Source: JAUUSJ01 sp964439395 (GTDB lineage: Bacteria; Bacillota; Clostridia; Lachnospirales; Lachnospiraceae). Taken from it: DNA of 64,000 nucleotides. The stretch is from NCBI GenBank assembly GCA_964439395.1, contig CAYTNV010000020.1, positions 4,156 to 68,155 on the forward strand, given 5' to 3'. Of this stretch, positions 52,250-60,342 are shown piece after piece. A program made the position numbers and the translations under genes. Each line of letters opens with the position of its first letter. Position 1 is the stretch's first letter. A model generated the notes under the pieces. That model saw nothing but the letters and a program-made list of their open reading frames with translations. It was not told the origin of the DNA and searched no databases.

Positions 52250-53049
52250 TTTCTTTTCATTGACCTCCCTTGCATCAATAACATCATCGTCAACCTCAAC
52301 GGATGCTCCTTCACCCTCCAAATATTTCCTAATTGCAATTGCAATTTCATACGCCAAATTCACTGGAACAGCATTTCCTATCATCTTATATGCGGTATTA
52401 GTATTACTGTAAATAAACTTAAAATCATCTGGAAATCCTTGAACTCTTGCCACTTCCCTAATTGTCATTCTTCGATACAAATCTTCTTTGCCTTCAACAA
52501 AACGACAATCATCAGGAGCTACTTTTACCATTTTAGGAGCTTGTGGATGTAATTGACATTGAATACCCTTTTTCTTTCTTCTGCAACTCCATAATCCTTA
52601 GCATTTACAAGCGTAAGTGTCACATCATATCCGACTCCTTCAAATAGGCGTAGAATATTCTGAACTGCTTCTGAATGTCTATTTGCTAACATACCACTTA
52701 CATTTTCAGCCAAAAAAAATTTTGGCTTAAATTGTTCTAAAATTCGTATATAATCATAAAACAACTGACCTCTAGCATCATTTATTCCCTTTAAAGAACC
52801 AGCTTCAGACCAAGATTGACATGGTGGACCTCCAATAATCCCGTCAACTTCTCCATCGATATATTTTGAAATCTTATCTAAATTAATCTTCCTTACATCC
52901 CCCTCAATAAGATGTGTATTGGGATGATTTGCCTTAAATGTATCCCAAATAGTTTTATCAAACTCATTTGCAACAGGTATGTTAAAACCAGCCTTTTCAA
53001 ATCCAAGATCAAGTCCTCCACATCCGCTAAATAAGCTAATTACATTCAT
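52250..53049 (-). pseudogene. C5-cytosine DNA methyltransferase with lost recognition domain
   Basis: Two reading frames together carry a damaged C5 methyltransferase. The first (53049-52525) has motif I (FSGCGGLDLGFEKAG), the catalytic loop GGPPCQSWS with Cys77, motif VI AENV, and motif VIII AKDYGVAEERKRVF. It then hits a stop. The second frame resumes as QLHPQAPKMVKVAPDD, RRMTIREVARVQGFPDDF and YKMIGNAVPVNLAYEIA (motifs IX-X). The target-recognition region, usually about 100 residues between VIII and IX, is missing and the frame is shifted, so an internal deletion is likely. The type resembles M.HaeIII relatives, fitting the endonuclease scrap downstream. Confidence 0.85.
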
Positions 53050-53218
53050 CTATTTTATCTCCTTCTTCGCTGTTTTTAATTATTTTAGATGCTTCAATAA
53101 GTGCAGTTCTTCTTATAAATTCACTATATGAAGCATAGGCTTCCAACCTTGCAGCCTGTTTAAATTTATTTAAATCTTCTTCACTCACTCTTATACTAAT
53201 AGATATTGATTTTTTCAT
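53036..53218 (-). CDS. Small ribbon-helix-helix protein
   Basis: A 60-aa protein. MKKSISISIRVSEEDLNKFK and ASYSEFIRRTAL give the beta-strand plus two-helix pattern of MetJ/Arc/CopG-type (MobC/NikA-like) DNA-binding proteins. The ATG at 53218 has AGGAGG about 9 bases upstream. It overlaps the start of the methyltransferase remnant by 14 bp, so it was translated with it. It may be a controller of the restriction-modification genes, an antitoxin, or a mobilisation accessory protein. Confidence 0.75.
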   Translation of the reverse strand: MKKSISISIRVSEEDLNKFKQAARLEAYASYSEFIRRTALIEASKIIKNSEEGDKIDECN

Positions 53219-53429
53219 TATAGAACACCTCCTCATTTATTTTATTGTTCACGTATGTCAATGTCAATACTTTGTTGCACAAACATTTGTTTACAATACA
53301 AAATGAGCCAGTGTAAGGGCTACCCCTCACTCTGACTCAAATTCTGCTACAACATTTATCCACATATTTGAACACATAAAAATTTTTTTCACTTTTTCCG
53401 TATACACTCTATCACTTTTACCAATCTTT

Positions 53430-53531
53430 GAACATATGTGAACTACTCGGTAATTGAATTGCCGAGCATCTAATATGCGGAGCATATGTTCCGTAGATTT
53501 AGAGTGCGTCCATGACACCAATACTGTTTTT
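53430..53531 (-). other. Right-end hairpin region of an IS200/IS605-type remnant (possible omega RNA)
   Basis: Directly downstream of the tnpB scrap, the minus strand carries ATATGCTCCGCATAT and a hairpin with arms CTCGG...CCGAG (53446-53466), ending in TAGTTCAC. IS605 elements encode the guide RNA of TnpB in this position. The terminal TAGTTCAC also occurs in the left-end hairpin. Confidence 0.5.
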
Positions 53532-53728
53532 TTACACAGCTACTTTTAAAATATAAGGAACTCTTATAGCGATAGGATTTAATTCTATCATTATATTTTT
53601 TGCTTGAAAATATAATCTTAAAATATTATAGACTCCAACACAGTTGGTATTCCATGAATATTCCCCATCTTTATAAATACCACGATTTACTCTGTTAGAT
53701 TTTTGAGCATTGTATCTATCTTTATAAT
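53532..53728 (-). pseudogene. 3' remnant of an IS605-type tnpB gene
   Basis: An open frame without start, RYNAQKSNRVNRGIY ... SWNTNCVGVYNILR ... ELNPIAIRVPYILK, ends with TAA at 53532. The NRGxY...N-x-D/N-x-NGxYNI-x-R and PIAIRV patterns match the extreme C-terminus of TnpB (IS1341/IS605 OrfB). Upstream coding sequence is missing; the left-end hairpin follows at once. Confidence 0.7.
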
Positions 53729-53729
53729 T

Positions 53730-53767
53730 GTGAACTACCTATCACCTAAAGGTAATGGGTAATTCAC
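53730..53767. repeat. Left-end hairpin of the IS605-type remnant
   Basis: GTGAACTACCTATCACCT pairs with AGGTAATGGGTAATTCAC (18-base arms, G-T pairs, two-base loop). Subterminal palindromes like this mark IS200/IS605 ends. Confidence 0.65.
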
Positions 53768-53827
53768 CCCCCTAGATTATAACATAGGAACAGATATTAT
53801 TCCAATGTTAATCCAAACTAGAATTGG

Positions 53828-54508
53828 TCAACCGATTACTTTATACCGTATACGCATATAAGAATCTTGCAATACAGTGCATTCCATAAGCTTCAGCACA
53901 CCTAATTTAGAAAGCTCACTTTCAGACGTCAAGGAGCATCCGTCTATTAGAGTGACGGTTTCTTTTCCACCAATCAAAACAGGGGCAACAACAATATCAA
54001 TATAATCAAACAACTTCTCCCGCAGAAATAAACCGTTTACAGTTCCACCAGATTGCACCGTCAACCGTTCGCATCCATAATCGGTCTTCAAATATGCAAG
54101 CGCTTCACATAAGGATAATTGTTCCTGATAAATAATATGCAGATTCTTTTCCTGCACACAAAATGCAGGGTGACTTTTATTTGATGTGATCAGCACAAAC
54201 TCTTTTGACAATGCACAAAAATATCTAATACCGTGTTCTGTGAGATGGTGATTGTCCAATACAACAAATGAAACGGACGTTTTATCAGGCATCTCTTTCT
54301 GATTGACACCAATCTTCGCTTGAACACGACCAGTATTGAATGACCAGAGGTCTGTAGTCTGTTCAATTTCATAGTACTGGTGCAAACCTTCTTTCAACCC
54401 ATCGATTTTCGGGAAGTCCTTGTCTACATCCATTCCATCTGTCGAGCCTGTGCTGATTTTTCCATCCACAGACATCAGCATAAACAATGTTATTATAGGT
54501 CGATTCAT
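53828..54508 (-). CDS. RibD C-terminal domain (DHFR-like) protein
   Basis: A 226-aa stand-alone reductase domain of the RibD/dihydrofolate reductase-like family. Seen: PIITLFMLMSVDGKISTGS at the N-terminus, an NTGRVQ region, LTVQSGGTVNGLFLREKLFDYIDIVVAPVLIGG as the nucleotide-binding core, and a C-terminal strand CTVLQDSYMRIRYKV. It likely uses NADPH on a pyrimidine or pterin-like substrate, but the real role is unknown. GGAGG lies before the ATG. It stands alone, flanked by mobile-element scraps, so it may be cargo. Confidence 0.85.
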   Translation of the reverse strand: MNRPIITLFMLMSVDGKISTGSTDGMDVDKDFPKIDGLKEGLHQYYEIEQTTDLWSFNTGRVQAKIGVNQKEMPDKTSVSFVVLDNHHLTEHGIRYFCALSKEFVLITSNKSHPAFCVQEKNLHIIYQEQLSLCEALAYLKTDYGCERLTVQSGGTVNGLFLREKLFDYIDIVVAPVLIGGKETVTLIDGCSLTSESELSKLGVLKLMECTVLQDSYMRIRYKVIG

Positions 54509-54589
54509 GCGTTATCACCTCCAAATCTCTATTTATCGCTGTCTTGACAACTATGAATAGTATAGCTTTTTTCCCCTCAATCTGAAAGC

Positions 54590-54725
54590 CACAAAGAGCA
54601 AATCCCACCAGAAAATCAAGGATATATAAACGGCTGCCGCCGCCTGCTTCAATTCTTTGCGGCTCCGCAAGGACAGGGGCAAGCTCGTTGCGGATAGCCT
54701 TATGCCCTCTGGGATTGCCCCTCAC
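54590..54725 (-). other. GC-richer scrap, probably from a conjugative element
   Basis: This stretch is clearly richer in G+C than its surroundings. On the minus strand it reads MRGNPRGHKAIRNELAPVLA and then EPQRIEAGGGSRLY before merging into the upstream region of the RibD-like gene. I think it is the fossil end of a gene of a Tn1549/Tn916-like element, given the KTR and peptide deformylase scraps beside it. No function can be stated. Confidence 0.35.
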
Positions 54726-54746
54726 AACTACATCCTAGCATAAGAA

Positions 54747-54890
54747 TCACCTTATAATATATAATCGTTCCACATTAATCAAGGTTTCTTTTTTACGTTT
54801 AGGGCAGTATAGTAGGAAATGTTTTAATTCAACAGCAATTCTCATTTTATCACCACAAACAAGACAAAATGTCCATTTTGATTGTCCCAC
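54747..54890 (-). pseudogene. Cysteine-rich KTR protein, degraded
   Basis: A 47-codon frame reads KWTFCLVCGDKMRIAVELKH and FLLYCPKRKKETLINVERL. The pattern W-x(2)-C-x(2)-CG-x-K-x-R ... L-x-CPK-x-K-x-ETLI-x-V is that of the small cysteine-rich KTR proteins carried by conjugative transposons. The last zinc-ligand Cys is replaced by Arg (CPKR for CPKC) and the N-terminus has no good start, so it is probably non-functional. Confidence 0.65.
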
Positions 54891-54904
54891 TGGATATTCC
54901 CTAT

Positions 54905-55010
54905 CTACGGTTTAATTTCTTGAATGGCTTTATCTAAAAAAATTTCCCCATCTAAATGCTCCAACTCATGACCACAACCAAAACTCCATAAATTAAACTT
55001 CTTTTATATC
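54905..55010 (-). pseudogene. C-terminal fragment of a peptide deformylase
   Basis: The frame reads CGHELEHLDGEIFLDKAIQ and ends EIKP-TAG. HELEHLDG is the metal-binding HExxH motif 3 of peptide deformylase. Motifs 1 and 2 are absent. Confidence 0.65.
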
Positions 55011-55089
55011 TCATAAATACAGGATATTTTGTACTTTTTGATATACAGTTTCTAATTATTTATTCCTCCCTTGTTAGATAACAGGGTAT

Positions 55090-55195
55090 TTATACAGGCT
55101 CACTACGCTCGCCCGACTCCGCTTTCCTACAAGCAGGAATGCTTAAGAAAATCTATAGATTTTCTCGCACCGCTTCGTTTGTATACGTGTGACTA
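55090..55195. repeat. Palindrome-rich segment
   Basis: GAAAATCTATAGATTTTC is a perfect 18-bp palindrome near the centre, flanked by GC-richer arms such as TCACTACGCTCGCC and GCACCGCTTCGTTTG. It is non-coding and may be another repetitive palindromic element. Confidence 0.4.
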
Positions 55196-55226
55196 TTCTT
55201 TTATACAAACTGGAAGTTGTTGAACT

Positions 55227-55709
55227 TTATTTCATCACTTTCTGCATTTTATATTGACCCTCTAGTCTGTTTTTAGGATTATCAATTTTAACAATATGAA
55301 ACCCACACTTATTGACATAGAAATTATGATTTCTACTCGAAAAAATAGGTGTTTCTGTATTCCAAGTCTTTGTATCAGGATATAATTTTTCAATCATATT
55401 CCATAGTTTTGTACCTAATCCTTGATTTTCATAAATCGGGTCAATAAAGATATTTCCTAAGAAATTGTTATTATTTTCATTTATCCACAGAATTACTCCG
55501 CCAATTAACTGTTCATTCAATAAAATGCAATATGAAGAAGCATCTTTATGCAATCCCCACTTTCTCAAAAAATTACCATTATCATATCCATCAGGTCCAC
55601 CTTTTTCCTCTCCAAGATGTATTTTTGTATCTTCATTAAAAGCTCGCTCCATTATTTTTGTTAATTCGTTTATATACGATTCCTCTAATTTAATGAGTTC
55701 CAGTTCCAT
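55227..55709 (-). CDS. GNAT family N-acetyltransferase
   Basis: A 160-aa acetyltransferase starting MELELIKLEESYINELTKIM. Motif A is IFIDPIYENQGLGTKLWNMIE (Q-x-x-GLG). ETPIFSSRNHNFYVNKCGFHIVKI forms the C-terminal strand/helix. I chose the ATG at 55709 after GGGAGATG; earlier ATGs are possible. The gene is followed leftwards by non-coding scraps. Its substrate is unknown. Confidence 0.85.
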   Translation of the reverse strand: MELELIKLEESYINELTKIMERAFNEDTKIHLGEEKGGPDGYDNGNFLRKWGLHKDASSYCILLNEQLIGGVILWINENNNNFLGNIFIDPIYENQGLGTKLWNMIEKLYPDTKTWNTETPIFSSRNHNFYVNKCGFHIVKIDNPKNRLEGQYKMQKVMK

Positions 55710-55758
55710 AATCATCTCCCTTCCTGCAAAACATATACTCATCTTCCTTGCACACGCT

Positions 55759-56085
55759 TTATTGTAAGTTTTTATCTCCCCATTCTTTCATAAAGTTCAA
55801 CACAGATATAAAATTTTGCCCTAGCGTTGTTAAATTATATTCTACTCTTGGAGGGATTTCCTTAAAATCATGTCTTGTAATAAACCCGTCTGCTTCTAAT
55901 TCTCGAAGTTGTTTTGTTAAAGATGATTCTGAAATTTCCTCTATACAGCGGCGTAATTCTCCAAATCTATGTATGTCTTTAATAGCGATATAATAGAGAA
56001 TTTCTAATTTATATTTACCGCCTAAAATTTTTTGTAATATAGACATAGTTTTACAGCGTTTAATAGCAAACTGGCTTTTTCTCAT
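55759..56085 (-). CDS. HxlR-family transcription regulator
   Basis: A 108-aa winged-helix protein. An N-terminal Cys (KRCKTM, about residue 11) is a conserved sensor position in redox members. The core is GGKYKLEILYYIAIKDIHRFGELRRCIEEISESSLTKQLRELEADGFI and the wing RVEYNLTTLG. AAAGGAGG precedes the ATG. It is divergent from the radical SAM gene with about 130 bp between, so it may regulate that gene as well as itself. Confidence 0.9.
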   Translation of the reverse strand: MRKSQFAIKRCKTMSILQKILGGKYKLEILYYIAIKDIHRFGELRRCIEEISESSLTKQLRELEADGFITRHDFKEIPPRVEYNLTTLGQNFISVLNFMKEWGDKNLQ

Positions 56086-56214
56086 ATTGAAACCTCCTTT
56101 TTTTAATTATAAAACTTTTACATCATAAAATCAATGTACTACAAAAAAGTTCAGTACTTTTATTTTTATTGTACAATGATATAATTAGATTCAAGAACAA
56201 AGGAGGTATAAATT

Positions 56215-57114
56215 ATGCATTATACAGGAACAATCTGGCGACCACCTTATGAAGTGTCATCTTTACTTTTAGAGGTTACCGCAGGCTGCACACATCATAA
56301 ATGCAAATTCTGTACACTTTATGATGATTTGCCATTCAAATTTAAAATGTCGCCTATGGAAGATATTGAATCAGATTTAAAAGAAGCAAAGGAAATATAT
56401 AAATTTTGGAAAAATCATGAGGTAACTCGTACTTTTTTAACAGGAGCAAATCCCTTCGCTCTAAATTATGAGAAACTAATGAACCTATCAAAATTAATCC
56501 ATAAATATTTTCCAGAAACAAAAACGATTGGCTGTTTTTCAAGAATAACAGATATTACTTTAAAATCAGATGAGCAACTTGCCAATTTACAAAAATCTGG
56601 ATATGATGGATTAACTATCGGTATTGAAACTGCTGACGATGAAGCGTTACATTTTATGAACAAGGGTTATTTATCGGCTGATATTTTAAGACAATGTAAA
56701 CGATTAGATAAAGCAGGGATTCACTATAACTTCTTTTATTTGACAGGCATTTCTGGAGCAGGTCGTGGAGAATCAGGAGCAAAAATAACAGCAGAGATAT
56801 GCAACCAGCTTCACCCAACAGAAATCGGTGCCAATATGTTGACGATTTATCCTAATTCAGAACTTTATCAAGAGATTCAAAAAGGAAACTGGAAAGAGGA
56901 AAATGAAATTGAAAAATATAAGGAAATACGAACTTTGATAGACAACTTAAAGATTCCTACTATTTTTGAAGCATTGGGAGCTTCAAATGCGTTTCAATTA
57001 CATGGTGTGTTACCAAACGATAAAGAAAAGTTACTGGCAACACTCGATAAAATAATAGCAACTGTAAGCGAAGAAGATTTACAGCGTTATCGAAAAAGCA
57101 TTCATCATTTATAA
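56215..57114 (+). CDS. Radical SAM protein with CX4CX2C cluster motif
   Basis: A 299-aa radical SAM enzyme of unknown reaction. The cluster motif is TAGCTHHKCKFC, spaced Cys-x4-Cys-x2-Cys instead of the usual CxxxCxxC; this variant is seen in a group of YgiQ/COG1032-like proteins. LTGANPFALNYEKL and GLTIGIETADDEAL are SAM-contact segments of the barrel. AAGGAGG precedes the ATG. A decayed paralogue follows immediately (57129-57640), showing tandem duplication. It is divergent from an HxlR regulator, its probable controller. Confidence 0.85.
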   Translation: MHYTGTIWRPPYEVSSLLLEVTAGCTHHKCKFCTLYDDLPFKFKMSPMEDIESDLKEAKEIYKFWKNHEVTRTFLTGANPFALNYEKLMNLSKLIHKYFPETKTIGCFSRITDITLKSDEQLANLQKSGYDGLTIGIETADDEALHFMNKGYLSADILRQCKRLDKAGIHYNFFYLTGISGAGRGESGAKITAEICNQLHPTEIGANMLTIYPNSELYQEIQKGNWKEENEIEKYKEIRTLIDNLKIPTIFEALGASNAFQLHGVLPNDKEKLLATLDKIIATVSEEDLQRYRKSIHHL

Positions 57115-57128
57115 AGAAGGTTATTTTA

Positions 57129-57640
57129 TTGCATTTTACAGGCAGAACATGGCGACCACCATATGAAGCAAACTCATTTATTATTCAAGCTACTTCTGGC
57201 TATACATATAAGCAATATCGATTTTGTAGCCTATATAAAATGAATGTTTCCGTATGTCGCCATTAGAAGAATGGAAAGAAGATTTAAAAGAATTACAGTT
57301 TTACCAACCAACAGGAAGACATATTTTTTAGACAGGTGCAAATCCTTTTGTTATGAATTACGAGAACCCGAAAACTAGAGCATTGATGGTACATAATTAT
57401 CTCACAGAGCGTCATACAATAGCTATATTTGCAAGCATAAGGGATATTAAAAACAAAAATTCTGGCAATTAAGAAAATTAAAATCTTTAGATATCAATGG
57501 ACTTAACATTGGAACTGAATCGAGGGATAATGCCACTTTATTATTGGCTAATAAAGGATATGCAGCAAAAGATATTATAGAACAACAATATCGTAAGCTG
57601 GACGAAGCTGAAATTGAGTATTATTTTGTGCATATGATTG
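57129..57640 (+). pseudogene. Decayed duplicate of the radical SAM gene
   Basis: It begins LHFTGRTWRPPYEANSFIIQ, parallel to MHYTGTIWRPPYEVSSLLLE of the intact gene 14 bp upstream. The cluster motif has become SGYTYKQYRFC, with the first two cysteines replaced by Tyr. Several stops and frameshifts follow, for example after ACAGGAAGACATATTTTTTAG, although GANPFVMNYEN, SLDINGLNIGTES and LLLANKGYAAKDI remain recognisable. It is cut off by a transposase remnant at about 57640. Confidence 0.9.
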
Positions 57641-57830
57641 GACTTTTTTGCATCATCCTGTCCATCAATTTCAGAGATTCTTTTATCCTCTCCAAACCAA
57701 GCTTATGAAGCTCAGCTATAATACTTAGCACATACTTAGCTAATTGTATTGGATTTTTCATAAATTCATCTTCTAATTTTTCAAATTTGCTGATATATTT
57801 TTCTTCAAAATAGTTTATACTGTTAATCAT
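57621..57830 (-). pseudogene. N-terminal fragment of an ISLre2-type (UPF0236) transposase
   Basis: MINSINYFEEKYISKFEKLE and DEFMKNPIQLAKYV, then LHKLGLERIKESLKLMDRMM, match the start of UPF0236/ISLre2 transposases. The rest (about 400 residues) is missing; the frame ends inside the radical SAM pseudogene. The insertion truncated that gene and was then itself deleted. Confidence 0.6.
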
Positions 57831-57892
57831 AGAGGACACCTTGTATGTATTTGTTTTGTCGCTAAATGCTTTATCACAAAATGGTGTCCTCT
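57831..57892. repeat. Inverted repeat at the end of the ISLre2-type remnant
   Basis: AGAGGACACC (57831-57840) and GGTGTCCTCT (57883-57892) are perfect 10-bp arms immediately upstream of the transposase start. This is a hairpin of the kind that shields transposase translation or marks the element end. Confidence 0.65.
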
Positions 57893-57938
57893 TTCCATTT
57901 AATCCGAATAAAATTTTACGCTATCAACCACTTCTTTA

Positions 57939-58409
57939 TTATAATTTACAAACCATTATATATTCTTCATCATTTTCACTTGCCACCTCAAATCCTACCT
58001 TTCGATACATATTAACCGCATAATTTTCTTTCTGTACAGAAAGTGATGTCTGCTTATATCCTTTATCTTTTAGAAGTTGCAACATAGCTCTCATAAGTGC
58101 CGTACCAATCCCTAAATACCTGTATTCTTCATAAAGAGATATGGCAAATGACGGTGTCTCATTATCAACATGTCCATAGTCATTCATAATACGCACCCAC
58201 GCTGCGCCAACAATCTTTTCTTTTGTTTCAGCAACGAAACACCAATCATCTTCTTTCCCAAAATCAGCAATATATATTTGCAACTCTGGTCGTTCGATAA
58301 TAGATTTTGGCGGCTTCTTCATTCCCTTCGGGATAAAAATTGCTTCATACAAAAAGTCAGCCAATATTGGATATTCACTTTCTCTGATTTCTCGAATTTG
58401 ATAATCCAT
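57939..58409 (-). CDS. GNAT family N-acetyltransferase
   Basis: A 156-aa acetyltransferase beginning MDYQIREIRESEYPILADFLYEAIF. Motif A is ISLYEEYRYLGIGTALMRAML (R-x-x-GIG), and LSVQKENYAVNMYRKVGFEV is the C-terminal part. The ATG at 58409 follows GAGGA by about 9 bases. It belongs to a run of small same-strand genes with the membrane protein and another GNAT. Substrate unknown. Confidence 0.88.
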   Translation of the reverse strand: MDYQIREIRESEYPILADFLYEAIFIPKGMKKPPKSIIERPELQIYIADFGKEDDWCFVAETKEKIVGAAWVRIMNDYGHVDNETPSFAISLYEEYRYLGIGTALMRAMLQLLKDKGYKQTSLSVQKENYAVNMYRKVGFEVASENDEEYIMVCKL

Positions 58410-58431
58410 ACACACATATCCTCATAAAAAA

Positions 58432-58884
58432 TCAAATGATAAAATTAACTGCTCCATATATCAAATGACAAACTGTAAAAATAGAAATCGGAACAATTGC
58501 TATCATATTCTTTCTGTCAATGGCAAAAAGCATAAATGACGAACACGGGAAAATCGTTAATCCCAATATGATAACCATATCCACTATACCAAGATAATAG
58601 CTTATCCAACTCGCAAAATATAACAAACAGCAAAGGATCACAGCGATAATTAAAGGTGTAATATGAAATTTGCAACTCTTTGTATTCACAAAAATGCAAA
58701 GTGCAATAACCATCAATACTTGACATATCGCAGCTATGGCATCAACCATTTCCGTAATCGAATCTGCTCTTAGCACATCGTTTGATGCTGGTACGACAAA
58801 CCAAATAAAATTAGGTATCATAATAATTAAGAACAATAGCAGTCCCCAAATATCAAAACTTAACTTGTATTTTTTCAATTTCAA
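58432..58884 (-). CDS. Small membrane protein, function unknown
   Basis: A 150-aa protein with five predicted membrane helices (about residues 10-33, 45-65, 74-97, 102-123 and 128-149) and a Lys-rich N-terminus. No motif that I recognise. Its start overlaps the upstream RimJ-like acetyltransferase gene by 4 bases (ATGA type), so the two are translationally coupled. Confidence 0.7.
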   Translation of the reverse strand: MKLKKYKLSFDIWGLLLFLIIMIPNFIWFVVPASNDVLRADSITEMVDAIAAICQVLMVIALCIFVNTKSCKFHITPLIIAVILCCLLYFASWISYYLGIVDMVIILGLTIFPCSSFMLFAIDRKNMIAIVPISIFTVCHLIYGAVNFII

Positions 58885-59393
58885 GGCAGCTCCTTTATTT
58901 TTGAATACATCTTCATATCAATAATTTTACCATTCTTCACAGCATTATTTCTCAATGTCCCCTCGTATTGAAACCCTGCTTTTTCAAGCACTCTGCAAGA
59001 CGCTATATTATAGGCAAACGGCTCTGCATAGATGCGGATAATATCACTTTTGCTAAAGACATATTCACAAATTTGCTTTACGGCTTCAGTCATAATTCCC
59101 TTTCCCCAATATCCTTCAGCGATATAATATCCCAACTCGGCAGTCTGCCTATGTATGTTTCCCTGCCGAAAAATCCCAATACTGCCAACTACTTTATTAT
59201 CTATCGTGATAGCAAAAGCAAACGTTTCATTTTTATCTGCGGAAAGCATGGCAGAAATATATTCCCTTCCATCCTGCTCAGTATAAGGATACGGTAATCC
59301 ATCTCGAAGATTATTTTGTATCTTTTTATTGGAAAGTGCCGCCGCTAAATCTGCTGCATCCGTCAACTCCCATTTTCTTATTTTACAAATCAT
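58881..59393 (-). CDS. RimJ/RimL-type GNAT acetyltransferase
   Basis: A 170-aa acetyltransferase of the ribosomal-protein/antibiotic type. Segments are IRKWELTDAADLAAALSNKK, ELGYYIAEGYWGKGIMTEAV (motif A) and YAEPFAYNIASCRVLEKAGF, which define the RimJ/RimL subfamily. It probably acetylates an amine or N-terminus. It is the first gene of a small operon with the membrane protein, and AGGAAAAG precedes the ATG. Confidence 0.9.
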   Translation of the reverse strand: MICKIRKWELTDAADLAAALSNKKIQNNLRDGLPYPYTEQDGREYISAMLSADKNETFAFAITIDNKVVGSIGIFRQGNIHRQTAELGYYIAEGYWGKGIMTEAVKQICEYVFSKSDIIRIYAEPFAYNIASCRVLEKAGFQYEGTLRNNAVKNGKIIDMKMYSKIKELP

Positions 59394-59430
59394 TTTCTTT
59401 TCCTCACTTCTTTGGCAAACTGAAATTTAT

Positions 59431-59907
59431 TTAATTTGTTTGCATCGTTATCCATCTTAAACTATTATCGAAATCACTATATATAAATTCTGCCTTTATA
59501 TTCTTTTCATTATCTTTATAAATGTATTCTCTTAATTGCTGCTCTCTATCATAATTTTTATCTAGATAATTATTTCCCAAAACTTCTTTTAAAGCATCTA
59601 TTGTTTTAACTTGTTTATCATTTATCTCTATATCAATATAATTTTCATCGAATCTTGCAAATAGATAATTTATTTCATTTCTGGCATTTGTATCAACAGC
59701 AATTTCTTCAAACTTGTATTGATAATTACCATCATATCTGTCACTCTTTGTATAGTTTGATAAATCTCCGCTTTCAATTATTGTGCCAATTGTCATATTA
59801 TGAAGATATATCTGATAAATCAGTTGATTCTAATTTCTTATCACAAAACGTTGATAATAAACTTGCTATTACTATCATAAAACTTAATAATAAATATTTT
59901 TCCTCAT
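59431..59907 (-). pseudogene. Broken gene for a small exported protein
   Basis: GGAGGGG and ATG at 59907 start a frame (MRKNIYY) that stops at once. A second frame gives LLLSFMIVIASLLSTFCDKK, a signal-peptide-like stretch with a possible lipoprotein Cys, and ends at 59798. A third frame (59796-59431) gives NMTIGTIIESGDLSNYTKSD and a soluble domain of about 115 residues. Two small frameshifts would join them into one lipoprotein of about 155 aa. I do not recognise the family. Confidence 0.55.
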
Positions 59908-60120
59908 GTTCTTCCCCTCCACAAATCCCGATTGTGATTTGATACTTTTTAAGGAAAACAAAATTACATAACATATTATAACACAAAACATGCGGGAATT
60001 GTGAACTGATTGAAATGCTTTCAAAAATCAACGAAAAGAGAATAGATAAAATGAATATGATTTATACAACATACAATATCTAATCCGAACAAGGTATTAC
60101 AAGATTAATGTATAACTACA

Positions 60121-60172
60121 CATCGTAAATTCTGCGACCGATGTCCAAACGTTGTTCTTTCGTGTATTTCAT
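60121..60172 (-). pseudogene. N-terminal scrap of an IS3-type transposase (orfA)
   Basis: AGGAGG and ATG at 60172 start the peptide MKYTKEQRLDIGRRIYD, which matches the first helix of IS3-family orfA proteins. The sequence ends abruptly at about 60121. Confidence 0.55.
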
Positions 60173-60303
60173 GGTAATCCTCCTGTCCACTTGGAAGTTA
60201 ACTATGTTCACAGATGATAACTATCATGACTAATTATACATTGTCTGTGTCAAAAAATTCCCCCTTCGTGTCTAAAATTAGTTTACATGTATAGTTCAAC
60301 AAG

Positions 60304-60334
60304 AAAAAGGGGGGTATTACCCCCCTTTTTTGAT
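60304..60334 (-). terminator. Terminator after the GH43 gene
   Basis: AAAAAGGGGGG and CCCCCCTTTTTT flank the loop TATTA: a strong symmetric stem with T-runs, only 9 bases beyond the GH43 stop. Confidence 0.9.
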
Positions 60335-60342
60335 TATCACCT

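Noticed and set aside
53327..53521. 64-aa minus-strand reading frame
   Set aside because: It covers the right-end hairpin and flank of the IS605-type remnant; no ribosome site and no protein-like composition.
54369..54725. 118-aa minus-strand reading frame running into the RibD-like gene
   Set aside because: It joins a GC-rich scrap to the upstream region of the RibD-like gene and changes composition midway; only the scrap at its start is noted.
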